The notes: generated by a model from the sequence alone, not told the origin. Counted from the stretch's first letter, positions 61,001 through 63,931 are shown. The stretch is DNA of 64,000 nucleotides from Aspidapion aeneum (GCA_963576565.1 OY755042.1:4082112-4146111); one strand, 5' to 3'. Translations and numbers: made by a program.

Positions 61001-63155
61001 GTATTGCCAACCTGACAAAAGTCCAGTTTTTTCTAAATGCACTTTATATAACTACACTTTGAACATTTTATATTTCTATTCACTTATTTTAATTAGTTTT
61101 TCAATAAAATGACTTAAAAAGGTAGGACTACATAGGATTTTTACAAAAATGCAGCAAGCCAAGCAGGCAGTACCTATTAATAAAAAGGGACGGGGACAAG
61201 ACAAGTGAACAAGACGGTGGTTAAATGGCCACTCGTTTTATATTTTTGACTTTTCATTAATAGATAGTTTAAGTTGTGCTAAATATTTTTACGTAAGCAT
61301 GAGATTTGACAGTTACGCAAGCGCACTTCGTCACACCGTCGTCAAGGTCACGTTAGGAGCTTACGTATTTACGTTAGCTTACGGCAGTCTGCGGGCACCT
61401 TAACGTTACCAAAGAATAGAATTGCTTGTTTGAACGATCGAAAAATGAGGCCTAGATGATAATTTCCGCTTTCAGTACAAACGATTCTTTGCAAATATAT
61501 TCCTACTGTAGTTGAAAAGACAAAAAACAAAATTGTCACATCAAAAAAACACAGTGCCAAATTCCATATTCTCTGCTATTAGTAGACTTGTTATGGTAAC
61601 GTAAAAACATTCAACTTAAACTCAAATTTGGAACAAAACGTTGAGCGCTGAACGTGCAGTTTTACGTAAAAATACGTAGCACAACTTAAACTATCTAATA
61701 TGAGGTTTAAACAGTCTTCACAGCAATACAGTCCCATCAACAGCTTAAAACTAAAAGCACTAGATACGAGACTTAATTAATGTCAATCAAATCAAGAATA
61801 CAATGTCAATCAAATCAAGATTATTTACTATAACCTAAAAGTAATTTAAAATAATTTATTTCAGCTGGTCTTATAAGCCGAGAAGCGGCAAGAATTACCG
61901 AAAGCTTCATTTTTACAGTCGGAGTTGGAGACGATTTCGTAATGAGATTAGGAGTCGACAGTACGGAGAACCTACGAACTGGAATTATACAAACATTGCA
62001 TGCCAGTAAATTACCAAAGGTATGACAAACAAGTATTTATACCTTCTTAACTGAGAATATGAAGCTCCATCAAGTCGCAGTGGAAGGTCTGCAAGCTCCA
62101 CTCACATATGAATCATCATGTATCATCATGCCCAAAAAGTACACTAAAGTACTTGTCTAGGGCCTTAAGATTTATTATATTTCAAACCTTCTCGCCCAGC
62201 TTTACTATTGTCCCCTTTTTTCTAAGGACACTCATCGTAAAGACAAAAAGCTTGCTTGACGCAAGGCCCACAAAAAAATACAGGCCACGACCCTGAAAAA
62301 ATCAGCTGTTCTCCGGGGGCTGATTTTTACATTGGGTCTTATGGGAGGTCAGACGTTTTTTTATGATATTTTCAAAATGGCACTACAGATTTTCGCGAAA
62401 TTTCAGTAAAATATTCTCAGAAACCATCCCGAAATTCCACCAAACTTTTGTAAGGATGCAAGATGATTAAAAGGTTAAAATTCTTCAAAACTTAGCATTT
62501 CTTATTTTGAATTTAAATTACCCGCCATGTTCCGCATGCCAACTGTTATATTTGACATGTATTTGACATTGTCATCTGTGTTTGTCACATTCACTTCTGT
62601 TTTAAATTTAATTTTAGTGTGAGCTAATGAAGCGGCTCTGAAAAATTAAGTATTACTATACATTTAAAAAAAATATTCTGCAAGAATATAGTAAGAACAA
62701 TCTCAAAATCGGCTTTATTTTTAAAAAAATCAAATCTTCGTGAACCGTCATTTCAACTTCAATATTTTAATGAGAATCAGCTGTGTCGTAACGTGACCAT
62801 CAAAAAAAAATCAGCCTCGGATGTGACGTCAACAAAGAGGAGGATCGTGGCCCATCCGTTTTGTATGTTGACATATTTGGATATAATCCAAATATGTTAA
62901 CATACAGGGACTCTAAGTAACCCTTTCCATCTATTGCTTAAGGTCACGGTTGTGTAGGAAATAAATATAAACATCACTTTGTTTCAGTATCGAATTTTGC
63001 TGAATGGTTTTGGATACGCTCTTTTCGGCGTTCCGCCGGGAGATCTGGAATCCACTTGGAGGGACGAGACTGAAACGTTTGATGTAATGGATGGCCAACC
63101 AGCCAGATCACCATTGTTGCACGAAAGACATATTTCAACCCTGGAGACGTCCAGG
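22060..63155 (+). CDS. DAGLB: sn1-specific diacylglycerol lipase beta, 10 exons, 3' end outside window
   Basis: This is the whole gene model. Known role of the family: a multipass membrane serine hydrolase that cleaves the sn-1 acyl chain of diacylglycerol to give 2-arachidonoylglycerol-type monoacylglycerols. Ten exons join in phase to 590 codons; human DAGL-beta is about 670 residues, so roughly 80 or more C-terminal residues, including the catalytic His, are missing. Visible parts: a short N-terminal stretch with the family pattern LFGRKW..ASDD; four hydrophobic segments near residues 19-39, 64-79, 98-120 and 143-162; VFDPLG (161-166); [10 protein letters not shown] (228-237); AAYGWP (294-299); AVRGS in the lipase core; GHSLGAG with nucleophile Ser454; GDDF with Asp506. 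The start and the short tail of the N-terminal part fit the beta type better than the alpha type. Introns total about 39 kb, are full of transposons, and are longest between exons 2 and 3 (14.5 kb). Confidence 0.95.
22254..23408. mobile_element. hairpin plus 142-bp array element (copy 2), in DAGLB intron 1
   Basis: Same build as 11978-13770: inverted repeat 22254-22598, about four tandem units, then the GAGTGAGTGAGTGG tail and CGCGAACTTGG block. Unit landmarks are at 22753, 22895, 23004 and 23139, so here the 142-bp spacing has decayed by deletion. It begins 99 bp after DAGLB exon 1. Confidence 0.75.
23916..24960 (-). mobile_element. Tigger/pogo-type DNA transposon, internally deleted
   Basis: Ends CAGTGCAGACTCGATAATCC (left) and its imperfect complement ending at 24960 are flanked by TA on both sides. 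The terminal word TCGATAATCCGAAC is typical of pogo/Tigger ends. The transposase relic lies on the minus strand. At 1045 bp it is about half the length of an autonomous element. Confidence 0.85.
23990..24615 (-). pseudogene. Tigger/pogo transposase relic
   Basis: Reading leftwards, and shifting frame between blocks: MPPKRK, then [20 protein letters not shown] and [13 protein letters not shown], a psq/CENP-B-type helix-turn-helix; [16 protein letters not shown] with ILSAKARQF, the second DNA-binding domain; then SGEKLSND and [18 protein letters not shown]. The last block is the start of the DDE domain, where the first catalytic Asp (usually NADE) is Val. The remainder of the catalytic domain is missing. 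Confidence 0.8.
24989..25090 (+). mobile_element. fragment of the (CAGA)n-type complex element
   Basis: CTCTGCCAATATATGGGCAC, the AGCTCACAC...TGTGAGCTAA hairpin and ACTAAAAACTAAAATATATT are the left end of the family described at 4932. The copy stops at about 25090 without tandem units or CAGA tract. Confidence 0.75.
25267..25439. mobile_element. 173-bp CAGTAGCGCACCCAGG element, 7-bp duplication (copy 2, inverted)
   Basis: Starts CATGGGCGCACCCAGG and ends CCTGGGTGCGCTACTG, the reverse orientation of copy 1. CTTATGG flanks both sides exactly (25260-25266 and 25440-25446). An extra GGTTCGGTTCGG run lies near the left end. Confidence 0.85.
25930..26021 (+). CDS. DAGLB: DAGLB exon 2
   Basis: Acceptor TTTTTAG ends at 25929 and donor GTAAGT begins at 26022. 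The exon completes Trp32 and encodes residues 32-62, finishing helix 1 (LILIVCV) and the first extracellular loop with Cys in WNCTKGG. It leaves one base (phase 1), which combines with exon 3 to make Gly63. The short size and conserved loop Cys fit the beta family. Its right neighbour is a 14.5-kb intron packed with repeats. Confidence 0.88.
26160..26350. repeat. GGTTAGG/GGTTCGG tracts
   Basis: Two tracts (26160-26230 and 26282-26345) of mixed GGTTA, GGTTC and GGTTT pentamers. They resemble interstitial telomere-type repeats with many C and T substitutions. Between them is unremarkable sequence. Confidence 0.45.
26735..26990 (+). pseudogene. mariner transposase C-terminal fragment
   Basis: [20 protein letters not shown] is the second catalytic region of mariner transposases (DNAPAH), readable after allowing for a 5-bp duplication CACCG near 26774. 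Farther on, a different frame gives NCFQHWKK and a QRC(I/V) block, the usual mariner C terminus. Several stops and frame changes; inactive. Confidence 0.65.
27002..27141 (+). pseudogene. second mariner-type transposase fragment
   Basis: The open segment reads [25 protein letters not shown].. in two parts, similar to the (F/L)FxxLKxHLxGxxFxSDEExxxAV block near the C terminus of mariner transposases, followed by YDAGINKLV. It comes from a different mariner lineage from the piece at 26735-26990 because the two overlap the same protein region. Confidence 0.6.
27136..27612. repeat. inverted repeat, arms about 110 bp
   Basis: The arm 27136-27242 (containing AAGTCACAAGCTTTTATAAA and AATAATAAAAGCGATGGCCG in part) is the reverse complement of 27502-27612 with few changes. 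The spacer is about 260 bp. The structure is inserted at the end of a mariner fragment and is probably a foldback miniature element. Confidence 0.7.
28650..29487 (+). mobile_element. LTR retrotransposon deletion derivative, 5-bp duplication
   Basis: A complete 3' LTR (29287-29487, TG...CA, 201 bp) follows a purine-rich tract (AAAAAAGAAAAGGAGA). The first 92 bp of the same LTR occur at 28650-28741 and then join pol sequence directly, so most of the element has been lost by one internal deletion. TGTCC lies on both sides (28645-28649 and 29488-29492). The LTR copies differ by a 4-bp insertion (GGTTA type) and few other changes. Confidence 0.85.
28742..29148 (+). pseudogene. 3' end of LTR-retrotransposon pol (integrase C-terminal tail)
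   Basis: An open frame running from the truncated 5' LTR into pol sequence. Residues such as [42 protein letters not shown] and the closing [12 protein letters not shown] match the tail of Ty3/gypsy-type integrases: the spacer before the GPY-like module and the R-K-P-K-(K/R)-F-x-D-Y-V ending. Catalytic integrase, reverse transcriptase and gag are absent. The upstream 30 codons are LTR sequence, so the ATG at 28660 is not a genuine start. Confidence 0.7.
29781..29941. mobile_element. 161-bp CAGTGGCGCACCCAGG element, 7-bp duplication (copy 3)
   Basis: Ends CAGTGGCGCACCCAGG and CTGGGTGCGCCCATG; TATAATA flanks both sides (29774-29780 and 29942-29948). The interior shares GAATATGTCTTGGGGGGG and CTATTTTTTGTGTTT with copies 1 and 2. 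Confidence 0.8.
30383..30509. mobile_element. CAGTGGCGCACCCAGG element, right-truncated (copy 4)
   Basis: Begins AGTGGCGCACCCAGGAATG and keeps the poly-G, CCTCATGATG and TTCTTAGGCTTGG blocks, but lacks the right terminal repeat and the first C. It lies about 440 bp from copy 3. Confidence 0.7.
30861..31793 (+). mobile_element. PIF/Harbinger element, internally deleted, TAA duplication
   Basis: Left end TAGTGGGTTTACACATG and right end CATGTGTAAACTCTCCT are imperfect inverted repeats, each followed inward by TGGCGCCAG words. TAA flanks both sides (30858-30860, 31794-31796), the target preference of this superfamily. It contains the transposase fragment below. Confidence 0.75.
31040..31440 (+). 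pseudogene. PIF/Harbinger transposase N-terminal fragment
   Basis: The frame reads [19 protein letters not shown], then [20 protein letters not shown], the family's pattern (W-x-(K/R)-x-W-x-x-R-R ... L-R-M). After a frame change: [18 protein letters not shown] and [15 protein letters not shown], then an in-frame stop, matching the helix preceding the nuclease domain in HARBI1-like proteins. The catalytic DDE part is missing. A run of 15 A at 31051-31065 lies just upstream. Confidence 0.75.
32227..32935 (+). mobile_element. complex (CAGA)n-type element (copy 3)
   Basis: Full order of the family: left end and hairpin, about three tandem units of about 118 bp, GGTGGATTTTGTTCAT block, AAGCGGTTTTTGAGTTATG, (GACA)n at 32773-32823, and TTGGGATTACCATAGCTCA. 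The right-hand hairpin is truncated (no TGTGAGCT). Confidence 0.75.
33240..33526 (-). pseudogene. RTE-like LINE reverse transcriptase fragment, left part
   Basis: On the minus strand it encodes WEEIGI.V..QYLNHLR followed by the degraded ADDI box and [15 protein letters not shown], the region around RT motif C. It is split from 34968-35130 by a P-like transposon. The related fragment at 45440-45780 keeps YADDIALI. Confidence 0.65.
33536..34958 (+). mobile_element. P/THAP9-like DNA transposon, 9-bp duplication, inserted in a LINE
   Basis: Ends CGCAGCCCACGA and TCGTTGGCTGCG are inverted repeats (with AAAGACCGGCC inside). ATATATTGG flanks both sides (33527-33535 and 34959-34967). The host sequence continues across the insertion as one LINE. 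A second copy of the terminal word (CGCAGCCCACGAAAAAGACTG in part) occurs internally at 33719. Confidence 0.75.
34100..34294 (+). pseudogene. P-element/THAP9-like transposase fragment
   Basis: The frame contains [11 protein letters not shown], matching the LPHPRTI motif of THAP9 and P transposases, then about 30 residues later [12 protein letters not shown], where the family has a first catalytic Asp in a (M/F)DEM context; here the acidic residue is Asn. No THAP zinc finger is seen upstream. Only short open pieces follow (34310-34501, 34625-34810), so this copy is dead. Confidence 0.55.
34968..35130 (-). pseudogene. RTE-like LINE reverse transcriptase fragment, right part
   Basis: The minus strand encodes [20 protein letters not shown] followed by EHW, the RT motif A region (F-x-D-F-x-K-(A/T)-F-D). 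This is the part of the same LINE displaced from 33240-33526 by the P-like insertion. Confidence 0.7.
35184..36550 (+). mobile_element. Tc1-like DNA transposon with complete ends
   Basis: The left end CAGCTGGTTTCAATAAATTT and onward to TAGTTACGAC is matched perfectly for 30 bp by the right end (36521-36550). A second inverted word, GAGCAGTGTA/TACACTGCTC, lies about 55 bp inward on both sides, giving the IR/DR-type end structure of some Tc1 elements. TA is present next to both ends. A foldback element begins directly at the right-hand TA. Confidence 0.85.
35354..36160 (+). pseudogene. Tc1-like transposase, internal deletion and lost catalytic residues
   Basis: Part 1 (35354-35761): a helix-turn-helix domain ([33 protein letters not shown]), then [15 protein letters not shown] with the first catalytic Asp. 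Part 2 (35852-36160) in the same frame: [11 protein letters not shown] and [18 protein letters not shown]. Family members read QQDN and NPIEN here, so the second acidic residue is His (one residue is also missing) and the third is Ala. About 70 residues between the two parts are deleted and a TGA ends part 1. The protein cannot catalyse transposition. Confidence 0.88.
36553..38072. mobile_element. 1.5-kb foldback element, ~500-bp inverted arms (copy 1)
   Basis: Begins CAGCGTGTCCCATTTAAG and ends TGGGACACGCTG; TA lies on both sides (36551-36552, 38073-38074). The arms, about 36553-37020 and 37560-38072, are inverted copies with small differences and contain AATACAGGGAGTTTTT and GCACCTTACCGTGCTC. 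The centre holds a small ORF also present in copy 2 at 50305-51787. Confidence 0.85.
37179..37367 (-). CDS. small ORF inside foldback element (copy 1)
   Basis: A 62-codon ORF with the segment [16 protein letters not shown], then [18 protein letters not shown] and [16 protein letters not shown]. The equivalent ORF at 50928-51170 differs by only a few residues. I do not recognise it; it may be a host-exon fragment or the remnant of a transposase. No membrane segment; two Cys in CDMFDC and one near the end. Confidence 0.4.
   Translation of the reverse strand: MAYNYFKLATNRPYPDFEKCDMFDCFIQATKSQYLNGRNIFMQNMLRKITQKCLTHNGNQKN
38330..39340 (+). mobile_element. hAT-type element, 5' part
   Basis: CAGTGGCGCCTGCTACAGGG at 38330 is a typical hAT left end, followed by about 550 bp of leader and the transposase fragment. 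The right end was not found; a Penelope-like element lies beyond 39590. Confidence 0.5.
38878..39340 (+). pseudogene. hAT transposase N-terminal fragment (TTF/ZMYM-type)
   Basis: The frame reads [20 protein letters not shown], a TTF-type zinc-binding block with CGC and C-x-x-C, then [58 protein letters not shown] and [20 protein letters not shown] ending in HKKESEW. This order matches ZMYM1-like hAT proteins (DUF4371 region). The frame stops at 39340 after a non-family tail, so the RNase-H-like catalytic core is absent. Confidence 0.75.
39596..39645 (-). ncRNA. hammerhead-like ribozyme core of PLE copy 3
   Basis: On the minus strand: CUGAAGA, an extra U, a perfect 6-bp stem GCCAUC/GAUGGC closed by CACUCGA, then GAAACGUCGAG. 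This satisfies the CUGANGA and GAAA boxes of the hammerhead core. Stem III would be very short, as in the minimal type I motifs reported for Penelope-like elements, so cleavage probably needs a dimeric arrangement. Confidence 0.65.
39633..40079 (-). CDS. GIY-YIG endonuclease end of a Penelope-like element
   Basis: An open frame of 148 codons, 5'-truncated, with [19 protein letters not shown] (the YIG half of GIY-YIG and its conserved Arg), [27 protein letters not shown] and [14 protein letters not shown] (with the conserved Glu), then a variable tail. The stop codon TGA at 39633-39635 is part of the hammerhead-like core. The frame is not interrupted, unusual for the relics in this window. Confidence 0.75.
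   Translation of the reverse strand, partial: SLYIGTTKRSVNTRIKEHKANCRLGHTEKSAVADHTLNNEDHRIKFEDTQVLCASSSYYPRLYREAIEIHKHQQNFNRSEETLKINRTWVPVLKNTKRLAYNNKTESRESDQSPTSSDIRPAHHSVYNLRPRQTNHQSLRSRQTVNIS
40079..40131. repeat. AT-rich palindromic tract
   Basis: GATATATATC words occur repeatedly and can fold into a hairpin. It lies at the truncated 5' boundary of PLE copy 3. Confidence 0.5.
40518..40754 (+). CDS. DAGLB: DAGLB exon 3 (membrane helices 2 and 3)
   Basis: Acceptor ATTTTCAG ends at 40517 and donor GTAAGC begins at 40755. It encodes residues 63-141: helix 2 ([16 protein letters not shown]), the charged loop [14 protein letters not shown], and helix 3 starting at [12 protein letters not shown]. 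The loop pattern of Arg-x-x-x-(R/K)-G-(T/S)-I and the following helix with PE are typical of DAGL-beta. The conserved Cys in VQCPYEG precedes the next loop. Ends in phase 1. Confidence 0.92.
41100..45430. other. DAGLB intron 3, largely gene-free
   Basis: No exon or protein relic was recognised. Present are ACACATGTGC-type words in both orientations around 43395-43520, and four to five copies of CCACAGAAGTGA between 44398 and 45190. The small ORFs here lack any domain signature. Confidence 0.45.
45440..45780 (-). pseudogene. RTE-like LINE reverse transcriptase fragment
   Basis: The minus strand encodes [20 protein letters not shown], then [20 protein letters not shown] and [20 protein letters not shown]. 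These are RT motif B (GD-x-(L/I)SPKLF region) and motif C with both catalytic Asp residues. The fragment is short and flanked by unrelated sequence. It is closely related to the copy at 33240-33526. Confidence 0.8.
46025..46245 (+). CDS. DAGLB: DAGLB exon 4 (membrane helix 4)
   Basis: Acceptor TTTTCAG ends at 46024 and donor GTAACA begins at 46246. It encodes residues 142-215: helix 4 ([20 protein letters not shown]), the strongly conserved VFDPLG at the membrane exit, and a basic juxtamembrane stretch ([15 protein letters not shown]) that matches the WxxRxKxxxCC region of the family. Ends in phase 0 after HEAFQQ. A Penelope-like element begins only 23 bp beyond the exon end, at 46269. Confidence 0.93.
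46269..47360 (-). mobile_element. Penelope-like element, deleted copy (PLE copy 2)
   Basis: Its left edge GAAACTCGTAGACCATGATA and ACTTCCATTTTC matches the terminal sequence of PLE copy 1. Internal blocks correspond to the C-terminal nuclease tail (46380-46628) and to the RT region around [20 protein letters not shown] and FLSFDVEN (47002-47253), with large deletions and many stops between. It inserts antisense, 23 bp after DAGLB exon 4. The hammerhead-like core at 46336-46372 is decayed. Confidence 0.8.
47002..47253 (-). pseudogene. Penelope-like RT fragment (PLE copy 2)
   Basis: [29 protein letters not shown] and [17 protein letters not shown] match copy 1 residue for residue over most positions. 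Motif A's SLYTNV is replaced by an A/T-rich garble, so the RT site is lost. Confidence 0.75.
47994..48690 (+). pseudogene. LINE RNase H domain and zinc-knuckle tail
   Basis: Reading from about 47994: [20 protein letters not shown] (RNase H with the SDNQAA Asp), then [20 protein letters not shown], the classic H-S-G-H and E-x-AD motif. It is followed by [20 protein letters not shown] and [13 protein letters not shown], and the [18 protein letters not shown] finger. This order is typical of the 3' ends of R1/LOA/I-group LINEs. The RT is absent (5'-truncated), but the visible frame is intact to the stop at 48688-48690. Confidence 0.88.
48691..48795 (+). repeat. LINE 3' UTR with ATC-type tail
   Basis: After the stop codon: CAGTGGAAGGGCTGCAAGG, CCACTCACATATG, then repeated AATCATC units. 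The same 3' end, 5'-truncated, occurs at 62076-62128, which fixes the element boundary. Confidence 0.75.
49545..49701 (+). CDS. DAGLB: DAGLB exon 5
   Basis: Acceptor ATCTCCAG ends at 49544; the donor GTAACA begins at 49702. It encodes residues 216-267, including [15 protein letters not shown], one of the best conserved cytosolic motifs of diacylglycerol lipases, then a helix rich in Arg and Glu and an acidic SDDDP stretch. Ends in phase 1, which forces exon 6 to begin with two bases completing Asp268. Confidence 0.93.
49780..50300. other. intron stretch with TTTTGCGCACG words
   Basis: TTTTGCGCACG or a one-base variant occurs at about 49832, 49861, 49888 and 49908. No coding sequence. The rest is unremarkable and ends where the foldback copy 2 begins. 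Confidence 0.4.
50305..51787. mobile_element. 1.5-kb foldback element (copy 2)
   Basis: Begins CAGCGTGTCCCATTTTCG and ends TGGGACACGCTG, with TA on both sides (50303-50304 and 51788-51789). Arms of about 480 bp are inverted copies. It matches copy 1 (36553-38072) throughout, and the central small ORF is on the opposite strand. Confidence 0.85.
50928..51170 (+). CDS. small ORF inside foldback element (copy 2)
   Basis: The shared part begins [20 protein letters not shown] and continues [14 protein letters not shown] and [16 protein letters not shown], then [11 protein letters not shown]. Compared with copy 1 there are about three substitutions and a short insertion near the end. The N-terminal extension (hydrophobic [10 protein letters not shown]) is not shared with copy 1. 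Function unknown. Confidence 0.4.
   Translation: MKLTLSFYLSFSHFFVCHNYFKLARNRPYPDFEKCDMFDCFIQATKSQYLNSRNIFMQNALRKITQKCRQCLTYNGNQKN
51905..52642 (-). mobile_element. complex (CAGA)n-type element (copy 4, inverted)
   Basis: The order is reversed relative to 4932: terminal hairpin AGCTCACACTACT/AGTAGTGTGAGCT (51906-51936), GTTGCTCCGATTTCAAAAA, (CTGT)n at 52038-52112, the ATAACTCAAAAACCGCTTG block, three tandem units with GGGTGGGGGTAGAT, and the left hairpin ending near AGATTGGCAGAGTA. It preserves the best right-hand hairpin of the family, a perfect 13-bp stem. Confidence 0.8.
53006..53301 (+). CDS. DAGLB: DAGLB exon 6 (start of lipase domain)
   Basis: It encodes residues 268-366: [24 protein letters not shown], a Cys-rich stretch ([18 protein letters not shown]) and IDDNCCLCH, all typical of the family. 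The donor GTAAAC begins at 53302. The acceptor is inferred: the obvious TTTTCAG ending at 52980 would give the wrong phase with exon 5, while CTTTTTTAG ending at 53005 joins in frame; an AG ending at 52993 would also be in phase. The exon end is certain, the start moderately so. Confidence 0.88.
53318..55196. mobile_element. 1.9-kb stretch bounded by 46-bp inverted repeats, in DAGLB intron 6
   Basis: The segment 53318-53363 (ACTCGCGGCTACAGACTAAA and onward to CCTTCGATTTCG) is the reverse complement of 55151-55196 with almost no mismatch. It starts 17 bp after the end of exon 6. The interior has no ORF or recognisable transposase; no target duplication is clear, so it could also be an intronic inverted duplication. 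Confidence 0.55.
55503..55700 (+). CDS. DAGLB: DAGLB exon 7 (lipase core strands)
   Basis: Acceptor ATTTTTAG ends at 55502 and donor GTGAGT begins at 55701; the exon is 66 codons, phase 0 at both ends. Residues 367-432 contain [19 protein letters not shown] and DVFTDLTA, the beta strands and RG(S/T) loop that shape the oxyanion region of class 3 lipases, then [12 protein letters not shown], which carries the conserved HKG before the helix leading to the nucleophile. Confidence 0.95.
56028..56630. mobile_element. ~0.6-kb TGACGTCA-containing element (copy 2)
   Basis: Runs from AAGGCCAACACAAAAATAG to CCGTCCATTTTGATAG. The outer blocks AGGCCACGACCCT and AGGATCGTGGCCC are inverted repeats. Blocks with CATTGGGTCTTATGGGAGG, AAGGAAGCAACATGATTAAA and GATGTGACGTCAACAAAG are shared with the other three copies. 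It lies in intron 7. Confidence 0.8.
56986..57136 (+). CDS. DAGLB: DAGLB exon 8 (catalytic serine)
   Basis: Acceptor TTTTTTAG ends at 56985 and donor GTAGGT begins at 57137. Residues 433-482 include [19 protein letters not shown], the lipase nucleophile elbow G-x-S-x-G with Ser454 as the expected catalytic serine, followed by RVYAFATP, the conserved strand with the P of the family's (S/A)PP or TP motif. Ends in phase 1. The elbow is intact, so the enzyme looks functional at this site. Confidence 0.96.
57280..57665. repeat. interspersed block, related to 61000-61260
   Basis: GACAAGACAAGTAAACAAGACGG and the following 100 bp match 61199-61258 plus 61701-61770; the later part (TCCAGTTTTTTCTAAATGC onward) matches 61023-61110. 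The two parts occur in swapped order in the two loci, as expected if both come from a tandem array. The first part provides the empty site for the element at 61263. Confidence 0.65.
57926..58614. mobile_element. 689-bp element with ends TAAGCCTTTTTCCTCG
   Basis: The left end at 57926 is matched by CGAGGAAAAAGGCTTA ending at 58614, with GTTACT words continuing the inverted similarity. Inside are two strong hairpins: GTTCTGTGGTA/TACCACAGAA (58285-58314) and a stem built on CACCCCGATTCAAAAAACG (58337 and its complement near 58425). Confidence 0.7.
58624..59231. mobile_element. ~0.6-kb TGACGTCA-containing element (copy 3)
   Basis: Nearly identical to 56028-56630 along its length, including both outer blocks, so the two copies are recent. 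It begins about 10 bp after the preceding 689-bp element. Confidence 0.8.
59363..60085 (+). pseudogene. RTE-like LINE, C-terminal half of RT with frameshifts
   Basis: First part: [19 protein letters not shown] and [10 protein letters not shown] (RT motif D/E region). Middle, in another frame: [20 protein letters not shown] and [19 protein letters not shown]. End: [20 protein letters not shown], then [18 protein letters not shown], a hallmark of insect RTE-like LINE C termini. The copy is 5'-truncated and carries at least one frameshift and internal stops. Confidence 0.8.
60100..61000. other. gene-free intron stretch
   Basis: No coding or repeat family was recognised here apart from a short phrase CGCCCGACGTTATTTTCGACC near 60888 and a G-run at 60803. 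Probably old, degraded repeat sequence in intron 8. Confidence 0.4.
61263..61695. mobile_element. GATAG-end element, uninterrupted (copy B), 5-bp duplication
   Basis: 433 bp; begins GATAGTTTAAGTTGTGCT and ends AGCACAACTTAAACTATC. TAATA lies on both sides (61258-61262 and 61696-61700). The related block at 57.38 kb has a single TAATA (57377-57381) with the same flanks and no insertion. Confidence 0.85.
61865..62019 (+). CDS. DAGLB: DAGLB exon 9 (catalytic aspartate)
   Basis: Acceptor TATTTCAG ends at 61864 and donor GTATGA begins at 62020, a somewhat weak donor. Residues 483-534 read [30 protein letters not shown]. In known family members the second acidic residue of this G-x-D-(L/V/F) site is the catalytic Asp, here Asp506. 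Phase 0 at the end. The exon lies between a short inverted-repeat element (ending 61695) and the 3' tail of a LINE (62076). Confidence 0.95.
62076..62128 (+). repeat. 5'-truncated LINE 3' end
   Basis: CGCAGTGGAAGGTCTGCAAG, CCACTCACATATGAATCATC and a short ATC tail match 48733-48790, the 3' end of the RNase H-bearing LINE. Confidence 0.8.
62272..62862. mobile_element. ~0.6-kb TGACGTCA-containing element (copy 4)
   Basis: A more diverged copy of the family at 56028 and 58624, in the same orientation, ending GTGGCCCATCCGTTTTG. It directly abuts the micro-palindrome at 62864. Confidence 0.8.
62864..62912. repeat. micro-palindrome element (copy 2)
   Basis: TGTATGTTGACATATTTGG, a TATA centre, and the complement ending CATACAGGGAC form a hairpin of about 20 bp stem with one mismatch. 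It matches the palindrome at 19007-19096. Confidence 0.75.
62988..63155 (+). CDS. DAGLB: DAGLB exon 10, last exon in window
   Basis: Acceptor TTGTTTCAG ends at 62987 and donor GTACGT begins at 63156; 56 codons, phase 0. Residues 535-590 begin [20 protein letters not shown], which matches the DAGL-beta region between the catalytic Asp and the C-terminal His. It then runs into a polar, poorly conserved stretch ending ISTLETSR. At least one more exon, carrying the His of the PPGRI(I/V)H region, must follow beyond 64000. Confidence 0.92.
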
Positions 63156-63622
63156 GTACGTTGAAGATAACTTTTTTAGTTTGCTGTTTGCAATTAAAAG
63201 TTAAAAAAATTTTCTACTGAATCTCCTCAGCCCGTTTCAAATAGGATCATATTAATTTGGAAGACTATAAATGATAGTGTCCAATCTTCCTGTAAATAAC
63301 ACCGAAAAACAATTAGGAAACCTCTCCAGGAGGAAATGTTTGTCTTGTTTACTTTGTTGGGGGGACTTGATGGCCTGTTTTGTCGAAACCTATAGGTAGA
63401 CGATAAATACATTTTTAAATTAAAGGGAGTCAGTTTTTGATCATATATTTCATGATTGAAGGTTTTAATTTCAAAATCAACGCTTAAAGTACGAGTCGTT
63501 AAATACCGAGATGAATTCCAAGCCGTGCGCAAGCGTTGATCTGTCACTTCTGCCAACGAATCAACTGAGAGATATTTCAGCATAGTTTTATACAGCAAAA
63601 CTTTAATAATTCCCAGTTCTTT

Positions 63623-63931
63623 TTGATGAAAATTCGTCGTTTTTGTTCTGTGAAAATGCCGGTGACGTGCAAGTTGTGTGACAAATTATTTATTGCCCAA
63701 TTTAATTTGAATAAACACTGTCATCGAGGTTCTACTGTATGTCTATGCTACGATAAACATTTTTTTAAAAGATTTAGCGCATTTAAATTTGTCAATACTC
63801 CCATGGCAAAACAAAATAAACGTGAAATGCATATAGAAGAAATACTGCATTTTGATATACCTCAAAAAATATTAATCGCAGCACATAGATATTGTATATG
63901 TTTGAAATCAAAAAGAAAAGACGAATCTTAA
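63623..63931 (+). other. open frame with one degenerate zinc-finger-like block
   Basis: Within 102 codons there is CKLCDKLFIAQFNLNKHCH, which has C-x2-C and the hydrophobic spacing of a C2H2 finger, but the two His are separated by one residue instead of three or more. It lies in the intron after DAGLB exon 10. It could be a fragment of a transposon zinc finger or chance; I assign no function. Confidence 0.2.

Noticed and set aside
63227..63598. 123-codon minus-strand ORF
   Set aside because: No recognised domain, no signal or splice context, and it lies in an intron of DAGLB; length alone is possible by chance in this many kilobases.
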